Both the position numbers and the translations under genes were made by a program. From Streptomyces sp. NRRL S-118 (lineage in GTDB: Bacteria > Actinomycetota > Actinomycetes > Streptomycetales > Streptomycetaceae): DNA of 64,000 nucleotides. Shown here piece by piece: positions 1 to 8,261 of the stretch; within the stretch, counting starts at the first letter, position 1, and each line of letters opens with the position of its first letter. The stretch is from the NCBI RefSeq assembly GCF_000716335.1, contig NZ_KL591004.1, positions 382,314 through 446,313 on the forward strand, in the 5' to 3' direction. A model generated the notes under the pieces. That model saw only the letters and a list, made by a program, of their open reading frames with translations. It did not search any database and was not told where the DNA came from.

Positions 1-1
1 G

Positions 2-70
2 GAGGTGATGGGCGTGCAGCCGGACCCGTTCACGCGGTACTTCCCGCAGGCGGCCACGGCCGGTTCCTGA
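2..70 (+). CDS. 3' end of an unidentified CDS
   Basis: The last 22 codons of a gene that begins before the window are open and end at TGA 68-70. The readable tail contains QPDPFTRYFPQAAT, which I cannot assign to a family. The next gene starts 21 bases downstream on the same strand, so the two may be co-transcribed. Confidence 0.6.
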   Translation, partial: EVMGVQPDPFTRYFPQAATAGS

Positions 71-91
71 GGGCCGGGCAGACTGGCCCCC

Positions 92-592
92 GTGGACCAG
101 AAGCGCTTCCTCTACGTCGTCGTGTGCGCGGCCGGGATCGCCGGTGACGTCGGCACGCTCATAGCCGCCGCCCAGGACGAGGGCTGGGACGTCGGCGTCA
201 TCGCCACGCCGCACGGCCTGCCGTTCCTCGACGGGCCGGCCGTCGAGGCCCGGACGGGCTACCCGATCCGCTCGGCCTGGCGCCGCCCCGGCGATCCGCG
301 GCCGCTGCCGCCGGCGGACGCCGTCGCCGTCGCCCCGGCGACCTTCAACACGATCAACAAGTGGGCGGCCGGCATCGCCGACACGCTCGCGCTGGGCACC
401 CTGTGCGAGGCGTACGGCGCGGGCGTGCCCACCGCCGTGCTGCCCTGCGTGAACGCGGAGCTCACCGCGCACCCCGCCTACCGCGAGAGCCTGGCGCGGT
501 TGCGCGGGATGGGCGTACGGATCGGCGAGGGCAGCGGCGGCGCGGCGGGCTTCCGCTGGGAGGAGGCGCTGGAGCTGCTCGCCGCCCGGTGA
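92..592 (+). CDS. flavoprotein, PPC-decarboxylase-like fold
   Basis: 166 residues beginning at GTG. The pattern fits the flavoprotein family (homo-oligomeric FMN-binding Cys decarboxylases such as CoaC and EpiD): an N-terminal beta strand with a glycine-rich turn (VCAAGIAGDV), a central APATFNTINKWAAGIADTLA segment like the conserved PAxANT...K.A.GIADNL motif, and the PCVNAEL loop. It is a stand-alone short member and is not fused to a CoaB synthetase. The substrate is unknown, and it is probably not the housekeeping coenzyme A enzyme, which is usually a longer bifunctional protein. Confidence 0.8.
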   Translation: MDQKRFLYVVVCAAGIAGDVGTLIAAAQDEGWDVGVIATPHGLPFLDGPAVEARTGYPIRSAWRRPGDPRPLPPADAVAVAPATFNTINKWAAGIADTLALGTLCEAYGAGVPTAVLPCVNAELTAHPAYRESLARLRGMGVRIGEGSGGAAGFRWEEALELLAAR

Positions 593-687
593 CCGGGCCG
601 GCCGCCGGCCCCCGGCCCCCCCGGGCGGGGGTGCCGCCCGCCGGGCGGTGGTCCACCGGCTGCGGTCGCCGCGGGTGTGGGGGGACC

Positions 688-2805
688 ATGGGTGGCATGG
701 GCGGTGCGGATGAGCTGCGGGCCGATCGGGAAGCGGTCGACGGCGCGGTCGACGGCGCGGAGGTGGGGCCTTCGCCGGCCGGCGGCCTGCTCGACGTCCT
801 CGGCGTGGCCGCGATCGTGATCGACGCGGACGGGCGCATCGTCCTGTGGAGCCCGCAGGCCGAGGACCTGGTCGGCTGGAGCGCGCACGAGGCGCTGGGC
901 AAGTACGCCGCGCGCCTGCTGGTGGGCGAGGAGCACCTCCCGCTGGTGCTGCGCCTCTTCGACCAGGTGATGACGACCGGGCAGAGCTGGGCGGGCGTCT
1001 TCCCCGTACGGCGCAAGGACGGCACCACGCGGCGGCTGGAGTTCCGCAACATGCGGCTCCTGGACGACCTCGGCGACTTCTACGCCCTGGGCCTGGCCAC
1101 CGACCGGGAGACGCTGCGCCGGGTGGAGCGGGACCTGGCCCTGTCGGTGCGGCTGGTGGACCAGTCGCCGATCGGTCTGGCGGTCCTCGGGCCGGACCTG
1201 CGGTACGTGGGGGTCAACGCGGCGCTCGTGCGGATCGACGGCGTCAGCGCGGAGGACCACCTCGGCCGCACCGTCGGGGAGGTGCTGCCGTTCATCGACG
1301 CCGGACGGACCGAGGCGTCGATGCGGCGGGTGCTGGAGACGGGCGTACCGCTGCTGGACCGGCAGGTCGTGGGGCGGGCCCCGGCCGATCCGGAGCACGA
1401 CCACGCCTGGTCGGTGTCGATGTACCGGCTGGACAACGTGGCGGGCAGGCCGATCGGGCTGGCCGTGTCGGTGGTCGACGTCACCGACCGGTACCGGGCC
1501 ACGGCGGAGGCGGAGCGGGCGCGGGACCGGCTGGCCGTGGTCGCCGACGCGTCGGTGCGCATCGGGACCACGCTGGACCTGGAGCAGACCGCCCGGGAGC
1601 TGGCCGACGTCGCCGTGCCGGAGCTCGCCGACATCGCCGCGGTCGACGTGCTGGACACGGTGCTGGAAGGCCGCCCGAACCGGATCACGTCCGGCGCCGA
1701 GGCCCCCGCCGTCTTCCGCGCCCTGGCCGTTTCGGCTGCGTACCCGACGGTCGCCGTGGACGCGGCCGACCCGCCGGGGGAACTCGCCCGCTACGGCGCC
1801 GACCGGCTCGTCACCCGGTGCGTGCGCACCGCGCGGCCGGTGCGGGAGGCGCACCTCGACGAGCAGGCGCTGTCGTGCGTGGCGCGCGACCGCCGGGCGG
1901 CGGACCTGCTGGCGGAGGCCGGGGTGCACTCGTACCTGGCGGTGCCGCTGATCGCGCGCGGTGAGGTGCTGGGCGCGCTCGACCTGAAGCGGGCCCGCAA
2001 TCCGATGCCGTTCAGCGACGACGACACGCTGCTCGCCTGCGAGCTGGCCGCCCGCGCGGCGGTGTGCATCGACAACGCCCGGCTGTACCGGCAGCAGCGG
2101 GAGACCGCGCTGACGCTCCAGCGCAGCATGCTGCCGGAGGCGCCGGGGGACCTCACCGGGCTGGAGGTGGCCACCCGCTACCAGCCGGCCGGCCCCGGCA
2201 GCGAGGTCGGCGGCGACTGGTTCGACGTCATCCCGCTCTCCGACGGGCGGACCGCCCTGGTGGTGGGCGACGTGATGGGCAGCGGCATCAACGCGGCGAC
2301 CAGCATGGGACGGCTGCGCACGGCCACGCAGACGCTCTCCCGGCTCGACCTGGAACCGGCCGGGGTGCTGCGCCACCTGGACGAGATCAGCGCCGGGATG
2401 GACCCGTCACTGGCCACCTGCGTGTACGCCGTGTACGACCCGCACCACCACCGGTGCCGGCTGTGCACGGCCGGCCACCTGCCCCCGGTCCTGGTGCGCC
2501 GGGGCCGCGAGCCCGTCCTGCTGGAGCTGCCCACCGCGCCGCCGCTGGGGGTGGGCGGGATCCCCTTCCGCGAGGTCACGGTGGACCTGGAGCCGGGCGA
2601 CCGGCTGGTCCTCTACACCGACGGGCTGATCGAGACGCGGGAGGAGGACATCGACAGCCGTCTCGAAGCCCTGCTGGCACTGATGGCCACGCTGGGGGAC
2701 AGCGGCCTGGAGGAGTCCTGCGACCGGCTGCTGCGCGAGCTGCGCCACCCCGGCGACCACGACGACGTGGCCCTGCTGATGGCGTGCCCCGTCCCGGTCC
2801 GCTGA
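688..2805 (+). CDS. PAS-PAS-GAF-SpoIIE (PP2C-type) phosphatase
   Basis: 705 residues from ATG 688 (an alternative in-frame ATG is at 697). A G-rich ribosome site lies just before 688, and the open frame continues upstream inside the preceding gene without support. Order of domains: PAS about 30-140 (IVIDADGRIVLWSPQAEDLVGW), PAS about 150-270, GAF about 290-460, SpoIIE phosphatase about 480-700. Metal-binding aspartates are visible in the motifs VGGDWFDV, VVGDVMGSG and HDDVALL. Proteins of this type dephosphorylate anti-sigma-factor antagonists in Streptomyces stress signalling. The PAS/GAF modules should sense redox or small ligands. There is no membrane segment. The partner anti-sigma system is not in the window. 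Confidence 0.93.
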   Translation: MGGMGGADELRADREAVDGAVDGAEVGPSPAGGLLDVLGVAAIVIDADGRIVLWSPQAEDLVGWSAHEALGKYAARLLVGEEHLPLVLRLFDQVMTTGQSWAGVFPVRRKDGTTRRLEFRNMRLLDDLGDFYALGLATDRETLRRVERDLALSVRLVDQSPIGLAVLGPDLRYVGVNAALVRIDGVSAEDHLGRTVGEVLPFIDAGRTEASMRRVLETGVPLLDRQVVGRAPADPEHDHAWSVSMYRLDNVAGRPIGLAVSVVDVTDRYRATAEAERARDRLAVVADASVRIGTTLDLEQTARELADVAVPELADIAAVDVLDTVLEGRPNRITSGAEAPAVFRALAVSAAYPTVAVDAADPPGELARYGADRLVTRCVRTARPVREAHLDEQALSCVARDRRAADLLAEAGVHSYLAVPLIARGEVLGALDLKRARNPMPFSDDDTLLACELAARAAVCIDNARLYRQQRETALTLQRSMLPEAPGDLTGLEVATRYQPAGPGSEVGGDWFDVIPLSDGRTALVVGDVMGSGINAATSMGRLRTATQTLSRLDLEPAGVLRHLDEISAGMDPSLATCVYAVYDPHHHRCRLCTAGHLPPVLVRRGREPVLLELPTAPPLGVGGIPFREVTVDLEPGDRLVLYTDGLIETREEDIDSRLEALLALMATLGDSGLEESCDRLLRELRHPGDHDDVALLMACPVPVR

Positions 2806-3023
2806 GGGCGCCGCCCGACCGGGCGGCCCGTACCCCGCCGCCGGGCCCACGGCCGGTGCTGCCTGCCGCGGCCGTCCGACCACGGCCTCCCATCGCGGTG
2901 GGACGGTGGCGGGGGAAGGACGGCGACGCGGGAGGGGACGGGTCGGGTCCCCTTCCGCGTCGGCGTGCCGTCCTGCCCGGTGCCGGGCCTGTCCGCGGTG
3001 CCGGGCCTCCCGGGGGCGCGTGC

Positions 3024-3380
3024 TCAGGCCGCGAGGCAGACCTCGGCACGGTGGCCGACGGTCGCACGCGCCGGCGCCGTCGCCGCCGTGACCCGCGGCA
3101 CGGACCGGGCGAGCTCCTGCTGGGCCAGCGAGAGCACGTCGCCCAGACCCAGGCCGAGCGCCCCGGCCGCGGCCGCGAGCACCTCGGAGGACGCCTCCTT
3201 GCGTCCGCGCTCCAGTTCCGACAGGTACGGCATCGAGATCCGGGCCGCGTCGGCCACGTCGCGCAGCGTGCGCCCCTGGGCGAGGCGCTCGCGGCGCAGG
3301 GCGTCACCGACGACGTGGCGCAGCAGCGGCTCCGGCTGGGGGCGGTCCGGCTTCGTCCGAGGTGTGGTCACAGGCTTCAT
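3024..3380 (-). CDS. XRE-family regulator, ClgR-like
   Basis: 118 residues. An HTH_3 domain occupies about 25-85: [20 protein letters not shown], then [21 protein letters not shown]. The '[15 protein letters not shown]' signature and the [14 protein letters not shown] lead-in closely match ClgR, the actinobacterial activator of clp protease genes. ClgR ends in an Ala-Ala-type degron recognised by ClpP, and this protein also ends in Leu-Ala-Ala. It could be a ClgR paralogue subject to the same turnover. No clp gene is adjacent, so the target is unknown. Confidence 0.85.
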   Translation of the reverse strand: MKPVTTPRTKPDRPQPEPLLRHVVGDALRRERLAQGRTLRDVADAARISMPYLSELERGRKEASSEVLAAAAGALGLGLGDVLSLAQQELARSVPRVTAATAPARATVGHRAEVCLAA

Positions 3381-3423
3381 CCGGTCAGCCTAGAAGCAGA
3401 CGGGGCGTCACGTCACGGGCCCG

Positions 3424-5346
3424 CTACGGCTTCCACCAGGCGCGGGAGGCGTCCCGCAGGGTGTTGGTCCCGCAGTGCACCTCTCCCATGCCCAGGTGGT
3501 AGGTCTCCCAGTCGTCGATGTACGCCACCTTCAGCCCGGCCCGCGTGTACGCGGCGTTCACGGCGGCGGTGAACACGTCCTTGCCGCCGATGACGGGGCC
3601 CCACTGCTTCGGAGCGAGGTACCGGTCCCGGCCGAGCAGCACGCCGTTGACCGCGCCGGGGACGTACGCGCTGGTCATGACGGTCGCCGGGCCCGCGGCC
3701 CGCTCGCCCTCGCGGGGCAGCCGCTTCTGCTGGCCGTACTCGTCGACCGCGTCCGGCAGGTCGCCCGCGCCCATGCGCTTCAGGCGGGGCATGCGGGCAC
3801 CGCGCTCGCCCTCCTCGGTACCGCGGGTGAAGAGCGCGGGCACGCGGACGATCTCCGCGTCGGCCACACCCGTCTCGCGCTTGAGGACGTCGAGGTTGGC
3901 CCTGATGCGCTGCGCGGCCATCGTGTTGTCGGCGACCAGCCACTTCGAGGCGAGCGCCTGGGCGATCGTCTCCTTCGGGGCGGGCACGTCCTTGCTGCCC
4001 GGGACCGAGAACATCCGCGTCGAGCCGTGCCCGGCCTTCTGCGCGTCGCGCAGCAGCTTCAGCCCGGCCTCCGGGTCGGCGATGCCGATCCGCCAGCCGC
4101 GGGCGGTGCCCGGCGCCGGGAGGAACTGCACGAACTCGTCGACGTGGCCGACGTGCAGCCACGAGGTGTCGAGGAACAGCGGGTCCTGGAAGCCCTGGGC
4201 CTTCAGCAGCGTGCGCATCGCGCGGGCGGGCTTGGAGCCGTCGTCCTTGCGCTCGCCCATGATGATGCGTCCGGCCGGGAAGGAGCGCCCGCCGTGGGCG
4301 TACGGCGGAACGGTCTCCAGGTTGCCCATGGAGTTGAGGGTCCACTCCTCCGAGTCGCGGACCCCCGAGACCTGGACGACGCCGACGCCGTTGCCGCGGA
4401 GCTTCTCGAACAGCTCCCGGCCGGACTCGCGGTCGGGCTGCGCCGAGCGGAGCATCACGCGGATGACCTGGCGGCGCCCGTCGGGCCCGGTCATGCTGAC
4501 GTACCCCGGCTCGACGAAGTCCTGGGCCCAGATGTCCTGGTACTTGTCGAAGGTGACGAGCGGCTTGGTGATGCCGGCCGCCTTGGCCTCCTTGGCCAGG
4601 CCCTGCACGAACGCCTGCTGGCGGCGGGCGTAGGGGTCCTTGCCCGGCACCTTGGTGACCATCACCTGCTGGGCGTTCTGTAGGTGGTGGTGGGTGAGCA
4701 GCGGCGCCACACGGAGGGTGACGTCGTCGGAGGTGGTCCGCCCGCCGGAGGTGACGGACAGGCGCAGGACCGCGCGGCCGTCCCACACCGCGGTGTCGCG
4801 GACGACGTCGGTGACCTCGACGCCGAACTCCACGCCGGAGCGCAGCTCGGCGGCGGTCAGACGGGTGTTGCCCTTGACCCGGTCCCAGCCGCCGGCGCGC
4901 TTGACGAAGACCCGGGTGCGGGCCGCCCCGGCGACGACGGCCGGGGTGCCGGTGGCCGACGCGGGCAGGTCCTTCATCGGTACGGAGCGCACCCGGGCGA
5001 GGTCGGCGGCGTCGGCGGTGCCGTTCACCCGTGTGTCGGAGGCGTCGTTGCAGGCGGCGAGGCGGGCGTCGGACAGCGGCTTGCCGCCCGGGCCGGTGGT
5101 CGCGCAGCGCTTGGTGTCGTCGTCGATGTTGGGCAGGACGACCGCGCCGCGGGCCGCGGTCCAGGTGTCCTCGCCCGCGGTGTCCGTCGCGCCGGCGACG
5201 TCCACGCGCCCGTCCCGGTTCACGTCCGCCCGCAGGTCGGCCGACGGCGGCGGCCCGGCAGCGAACACGGGCGCGGCGGGCGCCAGTACGGCCCCGATGA
5301 CGGATATGGCCAGGGTCGCGCGTCTGGCGTGGCTCGTACGCACCAT
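3424..5346 (-). CDS. secreted protein-arginine deiminase family protein
   Basis: 640 residues. The start is ATG 5346 because an AAAGGA site precedes it at good spacing. A Sec signal peptide follows (basic MVRTSHARR, hydrophobic core, cut near VFAAG). A calcium-loop-like DVNRDGRVDV sits at about 43-52. The C-terminal half carries the catalytic set of peptidyl-arginine deiminases: IWAQDF (Asp), WLHVGHVDEFVQF (His and Asp) and GEVHCGTN, with the nucleophile Cys625 sixteen residues from the end, as in vertebrate PADs. The expected reaction is conversion of protein arginine to citrulline outside the cell, probably calcium dependent. Monocistronic. Confidence 0.9.
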   Translation of the reverse strand: MVRTSHARRATLAISVIGAVLAPAAPVFAAGPPPSADLRADVNRDGRVDVAGATDTAGEDTWTAARGAVVLPNIDDDTKRCATTGPGGKPLSDARLAACNDASDTRVNGTADAADLARVRSVPMKDLPASATGTPAVVAGAARTRVFVKRAGGWDRVKGNTRLTAAELRSGVEFGVEVTDVVRDTAVWDGRAVLRLSVTSGGRTTSDDVTLRVAPLLTHHHLQNAQQVMVTKVPGKDPYARRQQAFVQGLAKEAKAAGITKPLVTFDKYQDIWAQDFVEPGYVSMTGPDGRRQVIRVMLRSAQPDRESGRELFEKLRGNGVGVVQVSGVRDSEEWTLNSMGNLETVPPYAHGGRSFPAGRIIMGERKDDGSKPARAMRTLLKAQGFQDPLFLDTSWLHVGHVDEFVQFLPAPGTARGWRIGIADPEAGLKLLRDAQKAGHGSTRMFSVPGSKDVPAPKETIAQALASKWLVADNTMAAQRIRANLDVLKRETGVADAEIVRVPALFTRGTEEGERGARMPRLKRMGAGDLPDAVDEYGQQKRLPREGERAAGPATVMTSAYVPGAVNGVLLGRDRYLAPKQWGPVIGGKDVFTAAVNAAYTRAGLKVAYIDDWETYHLGMGEVHCGTNTLRDASRAWWKP

Positions 5347-5469
5347 GCGTCCTTTCGTGGGGGATGCGTCTGTCGAGCCGGAAGAGGGCGTGCGGGCGCG
5401 ATGCGTTGCTTCGGGACTCCGGTTCACGGCCGATGACTGCCCGCGGTGTGCCCGGGTTATGACGGCGGC

Positions 5470-6267
5470 TCAGTCCTGGCGCGGTGAAGGAGGCGGTTCC
5501 CGGCGCACCGGCGGCGTGCGGGTCGTCGTGCGGCCCAGCGCGGACGCCGCGCGGGCGAACGCGGCGGCGTCCACGACGGCCGCGCCGCCCGGGTCGTTGT
5601 TGAAGTACACGTACACGTCGTCCTGGTCGGTCCACGTGCCGGCGATGCGCCGGGCCCAGGAGGCCAATGCCTGGCGCCCGTAGCGCGGCGACGGGTCGGC
5701 GAGGCCGGCGTGGAAGCGGACGTACCCCCAGGGCGCCGTGCGCCACAGCGGTGTCACCGGGCGGGACCGGCGGTCCGCCCAGCACAGGGCGGCGCCGTAC
5801 CGCTCCAGCACCGTCCGCAGCTCGCGCTCCGCCTCCCACCACGACGCGTGCCGCAGCTCGACGGCCACCCGGACCGTGGCGGGGAAGCACCGCAGGCACG
5901 CCTCCAGCGCCGGGACGTCCACCCGGAAGTCCGGAGGCAGCTGCACCAGGACCGGGCCCGTCCGGTCCTCCAGCCCCTCCAGACGGCCCATCAGCCGCGC
6001 GACCGGTTCCGCGGGTTCGCGCAGGCGCTTCAGATGGGTCAGGTAGCGGCTCGCCTTGACCGCCATGACGAACCCCTCCGGCGTGCGCTCACGCCAGGAG
6101 GCGAACACCTCCCGGGTGGGCAGCCGGTAGAAGGCGTTGTTGTTCTCCACCGTGGCGAAGTGCCGCGCGTACTCCTCCAGCCACAGCCGCTGCGGCAGCC
6201 CGGCCGGGTACAGCACGTCGCGCCAGTCCTTGTACTGCCATCCGGAGGTGCCGATGAGCAGGGGCAT
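5470..6267 (-). CDS. DUF72 family protein
   Basis: 265 residues with the DUF72 (YecE-like) TIM-barrel hallmarks: LIGTSGWQYKDWRDVLYP at the N-terminus, FATVENNNAFYRLP, FVMAVKASRYLTHLKRL, GPVLVQLPPDF, RVAVELRHASWW and VYVYFNNDPGG. The full expected length is present. DUF72 proteins are cytoplasmic with no established biochemical activity, although the barrel and conserved acidic and aromatic residues suggest an enzyme. It sits upstream of the deiminase on the same strand with a 123-base gap, so it is probably a separate unit. Confidence 0.88.
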   Translation of the reverse strand: MPLLIGTSGWQYKDWRDVLYPAGLPQRLWLEEYARHFATVENNNAFYRLPTREVFASWRERTPEGFVMAVKASRYLTHLKRLREPAEPVARLMGRLEGLEDRTGPVLVQLPPDFRVDVPALEACLRCFPATVRVAVELRHASWWEAERELRTVLERYGAALCWADRRSRPVTPLWRTAPWGYVRFHAGLADPSPRYGRQALASWARRIAGTWTDQDDVYVYFNNDPGGAAVVDAAAFARAASALGRTTTRTPPVRREPPPSPRQD

Positions 6268-6355
6268 GCCGCCATGCCTGCCCGGGCGCCGGCGGCGCCT
6301 ACCGCTCCGCGCCCGGGTTGGCCCGCCCGGCGGACCCCCGCCCGGTCCGCCCCGT

Positions 6356-6721
6356 CTAGCGTGCGACGAACTGGGTGAGGATCGCCTGCACTTCGTAGAT
6401 GTCGACGCCCTTGGTGAAGGTCTTCTGGATCGGCGCGGGGCTCCCGGACAGCCACAGCTTCAGCTCGGCGTCGAGGTCGAAGGTGCCGGCGGTCTCCACC
6501 GCGAAGTGGGTGATGCTCCGGTACGGGATCGAGTGGTACTCCACCTTCTTGCCGGTGATGCCCTGCTTGTCGACGAGGATGAGGCGCCGGTCCGTGAAGA
6601 GGATGGTGTCGCGGATCAGCAGGAACGCGGCGTGCACCTGCTCGCCGTTGCCGAGCAGCCGGGCGTAGTCCTGCTGCGCCGTCGCCGGGTCGATGGTGTG
6701 CGCGTTTCCGAACAGCGCCAT
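6356..6721 (-). CDS. bacterial PH-domain protein
   Basis: 121 residues from ATG 6721, preceded by a G-rich site. Almost the whole protein is a bacterial PH domain: RDTILFTDRRLILVDKQG, then KKVEYHSIPYRSITHFAVE, then a strand-rich end and a C-terminal helix (VDIYEVQAILTQFV). No membrane segment or enzyme motif is visible. The family's function is not established. The longer open frame upstream has no ribosome site and poor coding character. Confidence 0.85.
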   Translation of the reverse strand: MALFGNAHTIDPATAQQDYARLLGNGEQVHAAFLLIRDTILFTDRRLILVDKQGITGKKVEYHSIPYRSITHFAVETAGTFDLDAELKLWLSGSPAPIQKTFTKGVDIYEVQAILTQFVAR

Positions 6722-6963
6722 GGCAGGCCCCCCAGGTGGTGTGGTTCCACGATGATCGTCGCACTGTATACCGGGGGTGCCGGCCCGGCCGAGGGGTACG
6801 TTCCCGGCGGATCGTCCCCCGGGTGCGCCCCCCGGCGTGCCGTCGGAGGCGGGTGCTCCGTCGTGCGCGGGGCAGAACTTCACCACCTGCGACGATCATG
6901 ACGATCTGGTTGCAGTGATGGCGGTGCGCGTATTTTGCTCCGGGGCCGGATCGTTCCCGGGGT

Positions 6964-7308
6964 GTGAGCGGTTTCGAGACGCAGACACGGACGCAGGCGA
7001 CGGCGGGCGCCGCCGCGCAGGCGCAGCAGCGGACGCGGGACGCGGCGGCGCCCGGGGACGGTACCGGCACGGTGACCCGGGACGGCACCGGCGCGGGCCA
7101 CCCGTCCCGGGAGACGGGCACGCCCCCGGCCCACGCCGCGCTCCTCGGGGCGTACTGGCTCGACGGGCCGCCCCACGGCACCCATACGTGCGACCGGTGC
7201 CGGCGGCTGCTCGGGCCCTCCGGCCAGGAGGTGGTCCGCACGGTGATGCTGGGTCTGGCCGTCGTCACGATCGTGTGGGGCGCGCTGATGGCGGTCGCGG
7301 TGGGGTGA
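6964..7308 (+). CDS. small membrane protein, function unknown
   Basis: 114 residues from GTG 6964. The first 55 residues are a low-complexity Ala/Gly/Thr/Gln-rich tail. Then comes a CDRCRR motif (two Cys spaced CxxC, about 76-79), and a single C-terminal transmembrane helix (VMLGLAVVTIVWGALMAVAV). The topology suggests a tail-anchored protein. The ribosome site is weak and the start is uncertain. It precedes the GNAT gene on the same strand. Confidence 0.5.
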   Translation: MSGFETQTRTQATAGAAAQAQQRTRDAAAPGDGTGTVTRDGTGAGHPSRETGTPPAHAALLGAYWLDGPPHGTHTCDRCRRLLGPSGQEVVRTVMLGLAVVTIVWGALMAVAVG

Positions 7309-7386
7309 ACACCGTTTGTGGGGTCCGCCCGCCCGGCGTTTGATGGGAACGAGCGGGGGCGGATCCGGACGGAAGGAAGTGCGGCC

Positions 7387-8244
7387 GTGGACCTCTCCCT
7401 GCGTCCCGGGCGGGCGGAGGACGCCGCCGAGTGCGGCCGTATCTGCTACGAGGCCTTCCACGCCGTCGCCCACGAGCACGGCTTCCCGTCCGACTTCGCC
7501 AGTGCCCGGGAGGCCGAGGACACGATGGCGATGCTGCTGGGCCATCCCGGTTTCCACAGCGTCGTCGCCGAGCTCGACGGACGGATCGTGGGCAGCAACT
7601 TCCTCGACGAGCGCTCCCCCGTCGTCGGGGTCGGCCCGGTCACGGTGGACCCGGCCGTCCAGGACGGCGGCATCGGCCGCCGCCTCATGCGCCACGTCAT
7701 GGACCGGGCGGCCGAGCGGGACGCCCCCGGCATCCGGCTGCTCCAGAGCGGCTACCACTCCCGCTCGTTCGCGCTGTACGCCGGACTCGGCTTCGTCTTC
7801 CGCGAGACGGTGGTCTGCCTTCAGGGCCCGCCGATCGGCGTCACGGTCCCCGGCCACGCGGTACGGCCCGCCCGGGAGGCGGATCTCGCCGCCTGCGACG
7901 ACCTGTGCCGCCGGGTCCACGGCACCGACCGCCACGGCGAACTCGCCGATGCGCTCGCCCGGGGCACCGCACGCGTCGTCGAGCACGACGGGCGCGTCAC
8001 CGGTTACGCCACGGACCTGGCCTTCTTCGCCCACGCCGTCGGCGACACGACCGAGGACGTCCGCGCGCTCATCGGCGCGGCCGAGGCCTTCGGCGGGCCG
8101 GGCATCCTCGTCCCCGCCCGCGACAGCGCACTGCTTCCCTGGTGCCTGGCCCACGGTCTGCGCGTGGTGCAGCTGCTGAGCCTGATGACCATCGGGTTCT
8201 ACAACGAACCGGCCGGCGCCTACCTGCCCTCGATCCTCTACTGA
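7387..8244 (+). CDS. tandem GNAT N-acetyltransferase
   Basis: 285 residues from GTG 7387, chosen because GGAAGG lies 9-11 bases upstream. The first GNAT domain (about 1-140) has the acetyl-CoA loop VDPAVQDGGIGRRLMRHV and the C-terminal SRSFALYAGLGFVF motif. The second half (about 155-285) is a degenerate GNAT-like unit (AVRPAREADLAACDDLCRRV) lacking a clear pantetheine loop. The substrate is unknown. The potassium transporter genes follow directly, possibly coupled. Confidence 0.85.
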   Translation: MDLSLRPGRAEDAAECGRICYEAFHAVAHEHGFPSDFASAREAEDTMAMLLGHPGFHSVVAELDGRIVGSNFLDERSPVVGVGPVTVDPAVQDGGIGRRLMRHVMDRAAERDAPGIRLLQSGYHSRSFALYAGLGFVFRETVVCLQGPPIGVTVPGHAVRPAREADLAACDDLCRRVHGTDRHGELADALARGTARVVEHDGRVTGYATDLAFFAHAVGDTTEDVRALIGAAEAFGGPGILVPARDSALLPWCLAHGLRVVQLLSLMTIGFYNEPAGAYLPSILY

Positions 8245-8261
8245 CGCGGCGGGCGGAGGCG

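Noticed and set aside
361..687. Upstream extension of the first phosphatase frame
   Set aside because: It overlaps the flavoprotein gene in another frame. ATG 688 gives the expected PAS start.
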